Shown here: positions 15,794-25,791 of the stretch, one piece after another
How the letters are laid out: each line of letters opens with the position of its first letter
How positions within the stretch are numbered: the first letter of the stretch is position 1
Source: LMUY01 sp965198565
GTDB taxonomy: Bacteria > Pseudomonadota > Alphaproteobacteria > Acetobacterales > Acetobacteraceae
Assembly: GCA_965198565.1 (NCBI GenBank)
Contig: OZ240665.1
Location: 992,001-1,056,000 of the forward strand
Length of the DNA stretch: 64,000 nt
Direction of reading: 5' to 3'
Program-made: the position numbers and the translations under genes
The notes under the pieces: model-generated
Databases searched by the model: none
Seen by the model: only the letters and a program-made list of their open reading frames with translations
Told to the model about the DNA's origin: nothing

Positions 15794-17031
15794 GACGCGC
15801 GCACGTGATCGGCGCCGGCATGGCCGGTCTGGCCGCCGCCTTGGCGTTGGCGGACGCCGGCTGGGCCGTCTCGGTGTACGAAGCGGCCCCCGCGGCGGGC
15901 GGGCGTTGCCGCTCCTACCACGACAAGGAGCTCGACTGCCGGCTCGACAACGGCAATCACCTCTGGCTTTCCGGCAACCGCGCGATCGCGGGGTTTCTGC
16001 GCCGGGTCGGCGCCAGCGACCGCAAGGCTGGGCCGGCCGAGGCGATGTTCCCGTTCTTCGACCTTGCCACGGGGCGAAGCTGGACGGTGCGGCCCAATGC
16101 CGGCGCCTTGCCATGGTGGGTGTTTTCCCCGTCCCGACGCGTTCCCGGCGCCAGCCTGGCTGAATATGCCGGCTTGCTGCGCCTGCTGCGTGCCGGCCCG
16201 CGCGCCACGGTGGCAGAGGTGCTCCGCCCCGGCGCGCTCTACTCCAAGCTGCTGGAGCCGCTGGTGATCGCCGCGCTCAACACCGCCCCGGCCCGCGGCA
16301 GCGCCCGGCTGATGGCCGCCGTGGTGCGCGAAACCCTGGCCAAGGGGGGCGCGGCCTGCATTCCGGCCTATCCGAGCGAGGGTCTGTCGGCCACCTTCAT
16401 CGACCCGGCGCTGGCCGCGCTGCAGCAAGCGGGTGCGGACGTGCAGCTCGGCCGCCGGGTCACACAGCTCGAGACGGCGCAGGGCCGGCTGGCCGCAATC
16501 GGCACCGCCGACGGCCCGGTGGCGCTTGGCGGCGACGACGTGGCCGTGCTCGCCGTGCCGGGACCGGTGGCGCAGACGCTGCTGCCGGGGGTGACGGCGC
16601 CCGATCTGTTCGAGGCCATCGTGAACCTGCACTACCGGATCGATGTCGATCCGGGTGCGGCCGGGTTTATCGGGCTGCTGGGCGGCACCGCCGAGTGGGT
16701 GTTTGTCAAGCCGGGCGTGGTCTCGGTCACCGTCAGTGCGGCCAATCGGCTGCTGGACCGCTCCGCGAGTGACCTCGCTGCAACAGTGTGGCCGGAATTG
16801 CGTGCCGCTCTCCGCATTGCGCACGCGCAACCCCCCAGTCGCGTCGTAAAGGAGAAGAGGGCCACGTTTGCTGCGACGCCAGACGAAGACCGCAAGCGCC
16901 CGCCCGCGCGTACCGGCCTGGCCAACCTGGCTCTGGCCGGAGATTGGACCAGCACCGGCCTGCCCGCCACGATTGAGGGCGCGATCAGGTCGGGGCACAC
17001 CGCAGCGGCAGTCCTCCAGGCTGCCGCCTGA
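15790..17031 (+). CDS. hpnE: Hydroxysqualene dehydroxylase HpnE
   Basis: This 413-residue FAD-dependent amine-oxidase/phytoene-desaturase-like protein has the N-terminal dinucleotide fold HVIGAGMAGLAAALALADAG followed by VYEAAPAAGGRC. The C-terminal FAD motif is LALAGDWTSTGLPATIEGAI. It reduces hydroxysqualene to squalene as the last step before cyclisation. The length is typical. Fourteen bases separate it from the cyclase gene. Confidence 0.95.
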   Translation: MRRAHVIGAGMAGLAAALALADAGWAVSVYEAAPAAGGRCRSYHDKELDCRLDNGNHLWLSGNRAIAGFLRRVGASDRKAGPAEAMFPFFDLATGRSWTVRPNAGALPWWVFSPSRRVPGASLAEYAGLLRLLRAGPRATVAEVLRPGALYSKLLEPLVIAALNTAPARGSARLMAAVVRETLAKGGAACIPAYPSEGLSATFIDPALAALQQAGADVQLGRRVTQLETAQGRLAAIGTADGPVALGGDDVAVLAVPGPVAQTLLPGVTAPDLFEAIVNLHYRIDVDPGAAGFIGLLGGTAEWVFVKPGVVSVTVSAANRLLDRSASDLAATVWPELRAALRIAHAQPPSRVVKEKRATFAATPDEDRKRPPARTGLANLALAGDWTSTGLPATIEGAIRSGHTAAAVLQAAA

Positions 17032-17044
17032 GCCTGGATGTAAG

Positions 17045-18970
17045 ATGCCGAGTGAAACGCTTCTCCGTTCGCAGACCGATGAGCTGCAACTCACCATCGA
17101 CGCCGCCGCTTCCGCCCTCCTCGCCAAGCAGGCAGAGGACGGCCACTGGGTGTTCCCGCTCGAAGCCGACGCGACCATTCCGTCGGAATATGTCCTGCTC
17201 GAGCACTTCCTCGACCGCATCGATGCGCCGTTGCAGGCCAAGATCGGCGTCTATCTGCGGCAGATCCAGAACGGCGACGGCGGCTGGCCACTGTTCCACG
17301 ACGGCAAGAGTGACCTGTCGGCCAGCGTAAAGGCGTATTTCGCGCTCAAGGCCACCGGCGACGCGGCCGACGCGCCGCACATGGCCCGCGCCCGCGCCTG
17401 CATCCTGGCCATGGGCGGCGCCGAGAGCGCCAACGTGTTCACCCGCGTGCAACTGGCGTTGTTCGGCCAGGTGCCGTGGCGTGCCGCCCCGGTGATGCCG
17501 GTCGAGATCATGCACCTGCCGCGGTGGTTCTTCTTCCACCTGTCCAAGGTGTCGTATTGGTCGCGCACCGTCATGGTGCCGCTGCTGGTGCTGATGGCGC
17601 TGCGCCCGCGCGCCCGCAACCCGCGCGGCATCGCCATCCCCGAGCTGTTCCGCACCCCGCCCGAGCAGGTGAAGCCCTGGATCCACGGGCCGTACCGCTC
17701 CGCCTGGGGGTATGTGTTCAAGCTGCTGGACGCGCTGCTCCGCCCCATCGAGCCGCATTTCTCCAAGCAGGGCCGCAAGCGCGCCATCGACGCCGCGGTC
17801 GCCTTCGTGACCGAGCGGCTGAACGGCGAGGACGGGCTGGGCGGCATCTACCCGGCCATCGCCAACACCGTGATGATGTTCGACACGCTGGGCTACGCGC
17901 CGGACCACCCCCACGCCGCCACCGCCTGGCGCGCCGTGCGCAAGCTCCTGGTGGTCGAGCCCGACCGCGCGTTCTGCCAGCCATGCTTCTCGCCCGTTTG
18001 GGACACCGGGCTGGCGGGGCACGCGGTCGCCGAAGTGCAGGGCGTGGCCGCCCCGCTGTCAGCTGCGTGCGACTGGCTGCTGACCCGGCAGGTGCTGGCG
18101 CGCGGCGATTGGTGCTTCGTCCGCCCGGATTGCCCGCCCGGCGGTTGGGCGTTCCAATACGCCAACGACCACTACCCGGACGTGGACGACACGGCGGTCG
18201 TCGCCATGCTGCTGCACCGGGCCGGCGACGCCACCTACGCCCCCGCCATCGACCGCGCCCGGGACTGGATCATCGGCATGCAGAGCCGCAACGGCGGCTG
18301 GGGCGCGTTCGATGCCGACAACCAATACTACTTCCTCAACCACATCCCCTTCGCCGACCACGGCGCCCTGCTGGACCCGCCGACCGAGGACGTGACCGCC
18401 CGCTGCGTGGCCTTCCTCGCCCAGTTGGGCCACGCCGCGAGCGAGCCGGTGATGGCGCGCGCGCTCGCCTACCTCAAGCAGCAGCAGCAGGCGGACGGAA
18501 GCTGGTTCGGCCGCTGGGGCACCAACTATATCTATGGGACGTGGTCGGTGCTCTGCGCGCTCAACGCCGCCGGGCTGCCGCATTCCAACGAGGCGATCCG
18601 CCGCGCCGTCGCCTGGCTGGTCGCGCGCCAACGCGAGGATGGCGGATGGGGCGAGGACGAGGAAAGCTACAACGGCGCCCCGCCCGGCACCTATAAGGAG
18701 AGCACGCCGTCGCAAACCGCCTGGGCCCTGCTCGGCCTGATGGCGGCGGGAGAGGTTGCCCACGCAGCCGTGGCGCGCGGAGTGGGGTATCTCCAAAGCA
18801 CCCAGGGCGCCGACGGCGAATGGACCGAGGCCGCCTACACCGCCACCGGGTTCCCGCGCGTGTTCTATCTCCGCTATCACGGCTACCGGCTGTTCTTCCC
18901 GCTCTTGGCGCTGGCCCGCTATCGCAACCTCCTGGGGGGGCCAAGCCACCGCGTTGCGGTCGGATTCTAG
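17045..18970 (+). CDS. shc: Squalene-hopene cyclase
   Basis: This 641-residue monotopic membrane enzyme cyclises squalene to hopene and hopanol. The catalytic acid motif DVDD is at residues 379-382 (DVDDTAVVAML), with D381 matching the proton-donating aspartate of the family. Several QW repeats are visible, including QNGDGGWPLF, QSRNGGWGAFD, QQADGSWFGRWG, QREDGGWGEDE and QGADGEWTE. The C-terminus ends FYLRYHGYRLFFPLLALARY. It lies between hpnE and hpnG on one message. Confidence 0.98.
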   Translation: MPSETLLRSQTDELQLTIDAAASALLAKQAEDGHWVFPLEADATIPSEYVLLEHFLDRIDAPLQAKIGVYLRQIQNGDGGWPLFHDGKSDLSASVKAYFALKATGDAADAPHMARARACILAMGGAESANVFTRVQLALFGQVPWRAAPVMPVEIMHLPRWFFFHLSKVSYWSRTVMVPLLVLMALRPRARNPRGIAIPELFRTPPEQVKPWIHGPYRSAWGYVFKLLDALLRPIEPHFSKQGRKRAIDAAVAFVTERLNGEDGLGGIYPAIANTVMMFDTLGYAPDHPHAATAWRAVRKLLVVEPDRAFCQPCFSPVWDTGLAGHAVAEVQGVAAPLSAACDWLLTRQVLARGDWCFVRPDCPPGGWAFQYANDHYPDVDDTAVVAMLLHRAGDATYAPAIDRARDWIIGMQSRNGGWGAFDADNQYYFLNHIPFADHGALLDPPTEDVTARCVAFLAQLGHAASEPVMARALAYLKQQQQADGSWFGRWGTNYIYGTWSVLCALNAAGLPHSNEAIRRAVAWLVARQREDGGWGEDEESYNGAPPGTYKESTPSQTAWALLGLMAAGEVAHAAVARGVGYLQSTQGADGEWTEAAYTATGFPRVFYLRYHGYRLFFPLLALARYRNLLGGPSHRVAVGF

Positions 18971-18973
18971 CCC

Positions 18974-19609
18974 GTGATCGGCATCGTCGTCGGCCTGTCC
19001 GCCGAGGCGCGGTTGGCGCGCCGCGCGACTGGGCGGGTGGCAGTCGGCGGCGGTGAGGCGACTGGCGCCGCCCGCGCCGCCCGCGCCTTAGCCGAGGCGG
19101 GCGTGACGGGGCTGCTGAGCTTCGGCCTCGCCGGCGGGCTGGCGCCAGACCTCCCCGCCGGAACCGTGCTGGTGCCGGAGTTCGTGCTCGCCTCGGACGG
19201 CGCCCGCTGGCTCACCGACCCCGACTTGTCCACCCGCTTCGGCCGCCGCAGCGGGACGGTGTTTGCCGGCGACAATGTCCTCGCCACCACCACGGACAAG
19301 CGCCACGTGTTCGAGCAAACCGGCGCCGTTGCCACCGACCTGGAGAGCGGCGAGGTGGCCCGCGCCTCCGCCGTGTTCCGCCTGCCGTTCGCCGTGCTGC
19401 GCGCCGTGTGTGACACGGTGGAGCAGGACCTGCCGCCCGCCGCCATGATCGCGCTGAACGCCAGGGGCAACATTCGTCTGTTCTCGGTGCTGCGCTCGCT
19501 CGGGCGCAACCCGGGGCAGTTGCCCGACTTGCTCCGGCTCGCCCGCAATGCCGCCGCCGCCCGCCGCGCCCTGCGGATGCGGCTTGCTGCGGCGGGCCCA
19601 CTCGATTAG
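18974..19609 (+). CDS. hpnG: Adenosylhopane nucleosidase/phosphorylase HpnG
   Basis: From the GTG at 18974, three bases after shc, this 211-residue protein has the nucleoside phosphorylase fold: GIVVGLSAEARLARR at the N-terminus, LSFGLAGGLAPDLPAGTVL (the glycine-rich phosphorylase loop) and the ribose-contact region VATDLESGEVARASA. HpnG removes adenine from adenosylhopane, the HpnH product, giving ribosylhopane and then bacteriohopanetetrol. The partner hpnH is present about 10 kb away, at 29484. Confidence 0.9.
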   Translation: MIGIVVGLSAEARLARRATGRVAVGGGEATGAARAARALAEAGVTGLLSFGLAGGLAPDLPAGTVLVPEFVLASDGARWLTDPDLSTRFGRRSGTVFAGDNVLATTTDKRHVFEQTGAVATDLESGEVARASAVFRLPFAVLRAVCDTVEQDLPPAAMIALNARGNIRLFSVLRSLGRNPGQLPDLLRLARNAAAARRALRMRLAAAGPLD

Positions 19610-19619
19610 GTCTCTCCCC

Positions 19620-20597
19620 ATGGCGCCACCGATCAAGCAGTTGGCCCTTTCCCAGGACATGGCCGACCCCCAGACGCAGCCGCGTTTCTCCGGCATCCCG
19701 ACCTTCTTTCGCGTCCCGTTCGAGCAGGACCTCGGGCAGGTGGACATCGGCGTCATCGGCGTGCCGTTCGACGGCGGGGTGACCAACCGGCCCGGCACTC
19801 GCCATGGCCCGCGGGAGATCCGCAACCAATCCACCCTCTCGCGCCGGATCAACACCGCGACCGGGGTGCAGCCGTTCGACGTCTGCCGGGTGCGCGACCT
19901 GGGCGACTGCTGGATCGAGCAGCCCTACGAGCTGGTGGGCGCCTTGGGCGAGATCGAGGCGTTCTATCGCCGGGTCGTTTCCGCCGGGGTGACGCCGCTT
20001 TCCGCCGGCGGGGACCACTCGATGACCCTGCCAATCCTGCGCGCGGTGGCGGCTGGCGGCCCCGTGGGCATGGTGCATATCGACGCCCATGCCGACACCG
20101 GAGACCACTACATGGGCTCGCGCTATCACCACGGCACGCCGTTCCGCCGCGCGGTGGACGAGGGCTTGCTCGACCCCAAGCGCGTGATCCAGATCGGCGT
20201 GCGCGGCCACAGCAACGTGCCCGGCGGCCTCTGGGGCTTCAGCACCGCCAGCGGCATGACGGTGATCCCGATCGAGGAGCTTGCCGACCGTGGCTGGCGT
20301 TCGGTGATGGAGCAGGCCCGCGCCGTGGTGGGGGACGCGCCCACCTATCTCTCGTTCGACATCGACAGCCTGGACCCGATCTACGCCCCCGGGACCGGCA
20401 CCCCCGAGCCCGGCGGCATCACCATGCTCGAGGCGTTGCGCATGGTCCGGGCGCTGACGGGGCTCAAATTCGTCGGCGGCGACGTGGTGGAAGTGTCGCC
20501 GCCGTTCGATGTGGGCGGGCTGACCGCGATGCACGGCGCGGCGATGCTGTTCGAGGTGCTCTGCGTGCTTGCGGCCGCCCGCCCGCCGATGGCCTAG
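19620..20597 (+). CDS. speB: Agmatinase-family ureohydrolase
   Basis: This 325-residue binuclear manganese enzyme has the ureohydrolase signatures GGDHSMTLPIL, DAHADTGD, SFDIDSLDPIYAPGTGTPE and GGDVVEVSPPFDVGG, with the metal-binding His and Asp residues intact. It releases urea from a guanidino substrate. Agmatine (SpeB, giving putrescine) is the default call, but guanidinobutyrase and guanidinopropionase share these motifs. It starts ten bases after hpnG, so it is probably cotranscribed with the hopanoid genes. Confidence 0.85.
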   Translation: MAPPIKQLALSQDMADPQTQPRFSGIPTFFRVPFEQDLGQVDIGVIGVPFDGGVTNRPGTRHGPREIRNQSTLSRRINTATGVQPFDVCRVRDLGDCWIEQPYELVGALGEIEAFYRRVVSAGVTPLSAGGDHSMTLPILRAVAAGGPVGMVHIDAHADTGDHYMGSRYHHGTPFRRAVDEGLLDPKRVIQIGVRGHSNVPGGLWGFSTASGMTVIPIEELADRGWRSVMEQARAVVGDAPTYLSFDIDSLDPIYAPGTGTPEPGGITMLEALRMVRALTGLKFVGGDVVEVSPPFDVGGLTAMHGAAMLFEVLCVLAAARPPMA

Positions 20598-20642
20598 CTC
20601 CCGCTGGAGCGATGGGCGCGCGATGCGGGTGTTGCGTCTGCT

Positions 20643-23600
20643 GTGAACGTCCGTGGGCCGCAGACTGCGGGTTTGACACCGGCCAACCCCAGCGTCCAAT
20701 CAGACACGGAAGCAGACGAGGTCAGACACTTGGACAGCGAAACACCCAGTGCCGAGGACTATAACGCCAACTACTACGCGTCGCATTGCGGCACTGTGCC
20801 GTATGAACGCAACGACCATTGGTTGGCGTTTTTCGGTGGCATCGCCGACCGGATCGTCGCCACATTCGCGCCCGTTCGTGTCTATGACGCCGGTTGCGCG
20901 CTTGGGTTCTTGACCGAGGCGCTATGGGATCGCGGCGTCGAGTGCTGGGGCCGCGATATCTCGACATTCGCCATTTCCCATCTGCGCATGGATGTAAGGC
21001 AGTTCTGCGATGTCGGCAGCATTGCCGCGTCCCCTCCCGGGCCAAGGCGGTTCGACTTGGCCGTCTGCATCGAAGTTGTCGAGCACATGCAGGCGGACGA
21101 GGCGCTGGCGGCGCTCGATGTCCTCACGGCGGCAGCGCCGCGCATCTTGTTTTCGTCGTCTCCAACCGACCTCACCGAACCCACGCATGTGAACGTGCGG
21201 CCGGTCATCTACTGGCTTCGAGAGTTCGCCAAACGCGGCTTCCGCCCGGAATGGACGCATAACGCGATCTACGTCGCTCCCCACGCCTTCGTGGTGGTGC
21301 GCGCCGACCATCCCTCTGGCGATCCCGAACTACAACTATTCGCTGAATGGATACGCATCCGCACGGCCCTGGTCGAACGAGAGACGCGCATTGGCGGGCT
21401 ATCGGAAGCGATGGCCACAACAACGGCCGAGCTGAACACGGCGCGGAGCGCGCTTGCGAAATCCGTCGCGGAGCTGCAAACGAGCGGGCAAGCCAAAGCT
21501 GCATTGCAGCATTCCCTTGCGGAGCTGACGGCTTCGCGACAGAAGCTTGCCGCCGCGCTCCGGTCGGCAGAGAAAGCGCGTGACCAGCTTCAGCAGGAGC
21601 TTGTCGCGTCGTCGCAAAACCAGCACGCTCTGCGAGATACGATCGAGAGCGTTGGTCTGCAGCAGACATCGAATGCGAACCGTGCGACTGCTCTCGAAAG
21701 CACGATTGCGGAACTGGATGCCTCCCGTGTTGCCCTGAAGCGGCAGCTTGAATCCATCCAAGCCAGTTCGTTCTGGCGTGCTTCAGGTCCGCTGCGCCGC
21801 ATCCTGAGCAAGTATCCGCAACTGCACCGTTTTGCTCGAGCGATTGGTTGGCTGGTGAAAATAACGCTGGTTTGGAGGATACCGGCGCGACGGCGGGCTC
21901 GCTTGCAGGCTGTCGGAGCGGCAACCCCGCCAACCACCGTTTCGCCACCCGCCAGCACCGTGCCGGACACGGCGCCCGTGCCCACGCTGCCGGCGCCGAG
22001 CCGGCAGCCGGAGGCGGCGCCAGGTCCGAGCGTTCTGCCCGGCGCGCAGCCCGTCGTCGAGTATTCCACCTGGATCGCCAGCAATCCTCTCGATCCGGCT
22101 GAGCTGGACATGCAGCGCCGCCTTGTCGCGGAGTTCGACCATCACCCGTTGGTCAGCATCCTGACGCCCGTCTACAAAGTGGAGGCCAATGTTCTCGACG
22201 ATACCATCCGGTCCGTCGTGGACCAGGTGTATCCATACTGGGAGCTGTGCCTCGCCGTCGGCGACAGCTCGGATGCGGACCGCGCTGAAGTGCTACGGCG
22301 CTGGGCGGCGAGCGACGAACGCATCCGGGTCAATCTTCTCGCCGAGAACGGCGGCATATCCCGCAATTCGAACGCCGCACTCGAGATGGCGCGGGGGGAA
22401 TGGGCGGTCCTGCTCGACCACGATGACCTGCTCACCCCCGATGCCTTGTTTCACTTGGTTCGCGCCGCGCTGGCCGATGCCGATGTGGCAATGGTCTACT
22501 CCGACAAGGATCAGGTCGGTGCCGACGGCATCACCAGGCAACATCCACTCTTCAAGCCAGCCTGGGCGCCCGAGATCATGTTGGGAGCGAACTACCTGAC
22601 GCATCTCAACATGATGCGTGTCGACCGTTTGCGTAGCATTGGCGGCTGGGATCCGGAAACGGATGGAGCGCAAGACTGGGATTTGTTTCTCCGGGTAATC
22701 GGAGTCACCGGCCAAGTAAGTCATGTTCCTCGCGTACTGTATCATTGGCGTCAGGTTCCGACGTCCGTGGCTTCCGGCGGCTTGGGCGTGAAGCCGTATG
22801 CGACCGCCGCGCAGCTCGTCGCGGTAACGAAGTATCTTCAGACCGCCGGCTGGGCCGGAGCGTCCGCCACGTTCGATGGGGCCGCGCTGCGCATCGCATG
22901 GCCCGCCGATAAGCGGCCGTCGGTCAGCCTCATTATGCTTGGACGAGGCGACGCCGTGATCCCGCCTGCCTACGCGTGGTCAGGCGACGTCGAAATCTTG
23001 GCTGCACCGCCGACAACAACCGACACCGCAGAAGACGCCGAAGCAGGCGTCACGGACCGGCTGGCGGCCTCGGCGCACAACGATATCCTGGTGTTCGTGG
23101 ATACCGGCTTGGAGCCAGTATCGCTCGATTGGCTTGCGGAGCTGGTCGGTCCTCTTGCCAACCCGGCGATCGCGCTCGTGGCGGGAGCGGTGATGCGCCC
23201 AGACGGCGTGGTCGAGGCGTTCGGGACATATTGGGTCGACGGCCAGCTATGCCCCGGCTTCTACGGGCTGCACATCAACCAAGGTGGACCGTTTGGTCAT
23301 CCCCGCTGGTACGGCAATGCGAGCGCCGCACCGCTGCGCTTCTCCGCCATGCGGCGCGCCGATTGGCGGAACCTGACGGGTCACCGCTCTGCTGGACGCG
23401 CAGACCTCTCCATGACGTTGGAGCTGGCGCAGAATCGTGGCCGCATCATGCTCAACCCGTTCGCCATCGCCCGCGCGCACAAACCAGATCCGTTCGTGGT
23501 GACGGACGCAACTGCGCTTCGCGGCCGTTTCGCCGCCGCGCTCCCGGACGGAGACCCCTTCATCACCCCCAACATGGTGATTGCGCAGAGCGGCTGGCTG

Positions 23601-24824
23601 ACCTTCCGGCTCGTGCCTGCCGATACCCAAGCCGACCATAACTTCGCGGCAGAAGCTAGGTACGTCGCCGCGACGTATGATGCGAGCGTGAGCCGCGTCG
23701 CCAAGTCGATCGAACAGTGTGCCGCCGCTCCGGCGGGCGAAGTGCGAAGCGTTCGCTGGGTCGTGCCCGCCTTCGACGTGCCATTCTATGGTGGTATCTA
23801 CACGATCTTGCGGTGCGCCGAGTTCATGCGCAGCCAGCACGGGATCAAGCCTAGCTTTGCCGTGCTTGGTTTGGACCAGCGGCGTGAGACGCGTGATGCG
23901 CTGCGTGCCAAGATTGCGAGAGCGTTCCCCGGCCTGGCGGCAGCGGCGGAGATCGACACCCTGCGCGACCCGGCCGACCCGTTGCCCTCAACTCCGGTCG
24001 ATGCTTTGGTCGCCACGCTGTGGACGACCGCGTTCCCGGTTCTGGCCGCAAACAACGCGCGACGAAAATTCTATTTTCTGCAGGACTGGGAGCCGCTGTT
24101 CTATCCAGCGGGGAGCATAAGCAGCCTCGTTGAAGCGACTTACCGGTTCGGCTTCCACGCAATCTGCAACACGCCCACGCTTGCCGAGAGCTACCGCTCG
24201 CTTGGAGGCAACGCAGACCACTTCATGCCCTCGGTCGATCCGACGGTCTTCCATCCCAGGCGGCAAGCCGGTGCGCAGGCCGGTCCGTTTCGCCTGTTCT
24301 GCTACGCGCGGCCCGGCACGCCGCGCAATGCGTTCGAAACGCTTTCAATCGCTTTGCGCGAGCTCAAGACCCGTCACGGAGACAAGATCGATATCGTCAC
24401 TGCGGGAGCCACCTGGCAGCCGCAGTCTTCCGGCCTGGAGGGCGTCGTGCGGCATTTGGGACTGCTGCAATATGCGGAGACGGGTGCGCTCTACCGCGCA
24501 TGCGACGCGGGACTGGTGGCAATGGCAACGCGCCACCCCTCGTACTTGCCGTTCGAGTTCATGGCCTGCGGTGCGGCCGTGATCACCAACCGCAGCCCGC
24601 ATACGGCTTGGCTGCTGCGCGATGGCGAGAATGCCGCCTTGTGCGAGCTGACGCGCAGTGACGTCGTTCGTGCGGTCGAGTCCGTCATGGGCGACATCGA
24701 CTACCGTGACCTGTTAGTCAGGGGCGGTTACGAGACGATCCGCGAGCGGCATGGCGATTGGAAGGCGACCTGCGGTGCGATCCACACCGTGTTCAGCCGT
24801 GTGTGCTGCGAGCCTCGGTCATGA
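20643..24824 (+). CDS. Giant methyltransferase-GT2-GT4 fusion for surface glycan synthesis
   Basis: This 1393-residue protein (GTG start) has several modules. Residues 35-220 form a SAM methyltransferase (VYDAGCALGFLTEAL, CIEVVEHM). Residues 230-372 are a long coiled coil. SSFWRASGPLRRIL at about 375 is followed by a Pro/Ala-rich linker. A GT2 glycosyltransferase starts at about 500 (VSILTPVYKVEANVLDDTI, with LLDHDDLL as the DxD), and a GT1/GT4-type domain starts at about 1035 (VPFYGGIYTILRCAEFM, FYFLQDWEPLFYPAG, HPSYLPFEFMACGAAVITN). The last resembles WsaF-like rhamnosyltransferases. A polymer-elongating enzyme whose methyltransferase caps or modifies the chain is plausible. It overlaps the next gene by ATGA. 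Confidence 0.85.
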   Translation: MNVRGPQTAGLTPANPSVQSDTEADEVRHLDSETPSAEDYNANYYASHCGTVPYERNDHWLAFFGGIADRIVATFAPVRVYDAGCALGFLTEALWDRGVECWGRDISTFAISHLRMDVRQFCDVGSIAASPPGPRRFDLAVCIEVVEHMQADEALAALDVLTAAAPRILFSSSPTDLTEPTHVNVRPVIYWLREFAKRGFRPEWTHNAIYVAPHAFVVVRADHPSGDPELQLFAEWIRIRTALVERETRIGGLSEAMATTTAELNTARSALAKSVAELQTSGQAKAALQHSLAELTASRQKLAAALRSAEKARDQLQQELVASSQNQHALRDTIESVGLQQTSNANRATALESTIAELDASRVALKRQLESIQASSFWRASGPLRRILSKYPQLHRFARAIGWLVKITLVWRIPARRRARLQAVGAATPPTTVSPPASTVPDTAPVPTLPAPSRQPEAAPGPSVLPGAQPVVEYSTWIASNPLDPAELDMQRRLVAEFDHHPLVSILTPVYKVEANVLDDTIRSVVDQVYPYWELCLAVGDSSDADRAEVLRRWAASDERIRVNLLAENGGISRNSNAALEMARGEWAVLLDHDDLLTPDALFHLVRAALADADVAMVYSDKDQVGADGITRQHPLFKPAWAPEIMLGANYLTHLNMMRVDRLRSIGGWDPETDGAQDWDLFLRVIGVTGQVSHVPRVLYHWRQVPTSVASGGLGVKPYATAAQLVAVTKYLQTAGWAGASATFDGAALRIAWPADKRPSVSLIMLGRGDAVIPPAYAWSGDVEILAAPPTTTDTAEDAEAGVTDRLAASAHNDILVFVDTGLEPVSLDWLAELVGPLANPAIALVAGAVMRPDGVVEAFGTYWVDGQLCPGFYGLHINQGGPFGHPRWYGNASAAPLRFSAMRRADWRNLTGHRSAGRADLSMTLELAQNRGRIMLNPFAIARAHKPDPFVVTDATALRGRFAAALPDGDPFITPNMVIAQSGWLTFRLVPADTQADHNFAAEARYVAATYDASVSRVAKSIEQCAAAPAGEVRSVRWVVPAFDVPFYGGIYTILRCAEFMRSQHGIKPSFAVLGLDQRRETRDALRAKIARAFPGLAAAAEIDTLRDPADPLPSTPVDALVATLWTTAFPVLAANNARRKFYFLQDWEPLFYPAGSISSLVEATYRFGFHAICNTPTLAESYRSLGGNADHFMPSVDPTVFHPRRQAGAQAGPFRLFCYARPGTPRNAFETLSIALRELKTRHGDKIDIVTAGATWQPQSSGLEGVVRHLGLLQYAETGALYRACDAGLVAMATRHPSYLPFEFMACGAAVITNRSPHTAWLLRDGENAALCELTRSDVVRAVESVMGDIDYRDLLVRGGYETIRERHGDWKATCGAIHTVFSRVCCEPRS

Positions 24825-25753
24825 CGGCGCCGCTCGCTTGGCTCGACGGGGTTCTCCTGCGTGCACCAGGCTCGCGCTTCGGCGATCGGGTTTTCTTCTG
24901 CCGCAACGGACAGCGGCATTGGGTGATGGACGCAAGATGGCTGGCTGATTTCGGCTTTCGTTGGCCCGATGACGTGCAGGACGTATCGCCAGGGATCGTC
25001 GAGGCATTCCGACCTGGACGGAACGCAGCGCGACGTTGGTCTGCGGCCCACCGGGCGCATCCACGCCCAAACGGCGTTCTCGAGCTGCGCGAGATCATGC
25101 TATCGGGCCTTTCTGGTTCGGGTCTGGAGTTCGGCGCCGGGGCGAACGCAATGCCGGTTCCGCTCGAGTGTGACGTTCGCTACGCCGATATCTTCACCAT
25201 GGAGCAATTGCAGACACACTTCTATGAGGGCCAGGTACTCGAGGATCTCATCGCGCCGGATATTATCGGTTCTTTCGAAAGCAACGAGCTCTCCGCCCAA
25301 AGCTTGGATTTCATCGTCGCCTCGCATGTGATCGAGCACACGTCCGATCCGATCGGAGCGATCAGTCGCGGGGTCAAGGCGTTGCGGCCCGGCGGGTCCA
25401 TCGCGCTGGCTGTTCCAGACATGGAGCGCACCTTCGATCAGCCACGTCCGGTCACCCCGCTCGCTCATCTTATCGCAGACTTTCGCGATCCATCACGCGA
25501 CCGCGACAAGGAAAACTTCCAGGAGTTCTATCGCCTGGCATTTCCACAGGACGCCGCAGTGTATGAGGCGGTTTGGCGCAGCAAGTGGGAAGAGGCCTTC
25601 CCGATCCATTATCATTGCTGGACCTACGAGAGCTTCAAGGAAATGATCGACTGGATCCAGGACGAGTTGCACTTGTTTCAGACCACTTGGTCACATTCCG
25701 CCCGTGACCTTGGTGACGCGATTGAATTTCATTGGCTTCTCACTGTCCCGTAG
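24821..25753 (+). CDS. SAM-dependent methyltransferase domain protein
   Basis: This 310-residue protein has a Rossmann methyltransferase in its middle: the glycine-rich loop GLEFGAGANAMPVP, then LDFIVASHVIEHTSDP and LRPGGSIALAVPDMERTFDQ. The first 90 residues (WLDGVLLRAPGSRF, RNGQRHWVM) form a separate N-terminal region. It shares the ASHVIEHT and LAVPD segments with the gene at 28123, so the two look paralogous. It is translationally coupled to the giant glycosyltransferase. A sugar O-methyltransferase role in the glycan is inferred from context only. Confidence 0.75.
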   Translation: MTAPLAWLDGVLLRAPGSRFGDRVFFCRNGQRHWVMDARWLADFGFRWPDDVQDVSPGIVEAFRPGRNAARRWSAAHRAHPRPNGVLELREIMLSGLSGSGLEFGAGANAMPVPLECDVRYADIFTMEQLQTHFYEGQVLEDLIAPDIIGSFESNELSAQSLDFIVASHVIEHTSDPIGAISRGVKALRPGGSIALAVPDMERTFDQPRPVTPLAHLIADFRDPSRDRDKENFQEFYRLAFPQDAAVYEAVWRSKWEEAFPIHYHCWTYESFKEMIDWIQDELHLFQTTWSHSARDLGDAIEFHWLLTVP

Positions 25754-25791
25754 TCAGGCCGGGCCGGAGGCCGCGCGGCCCGGGGGCTTGC

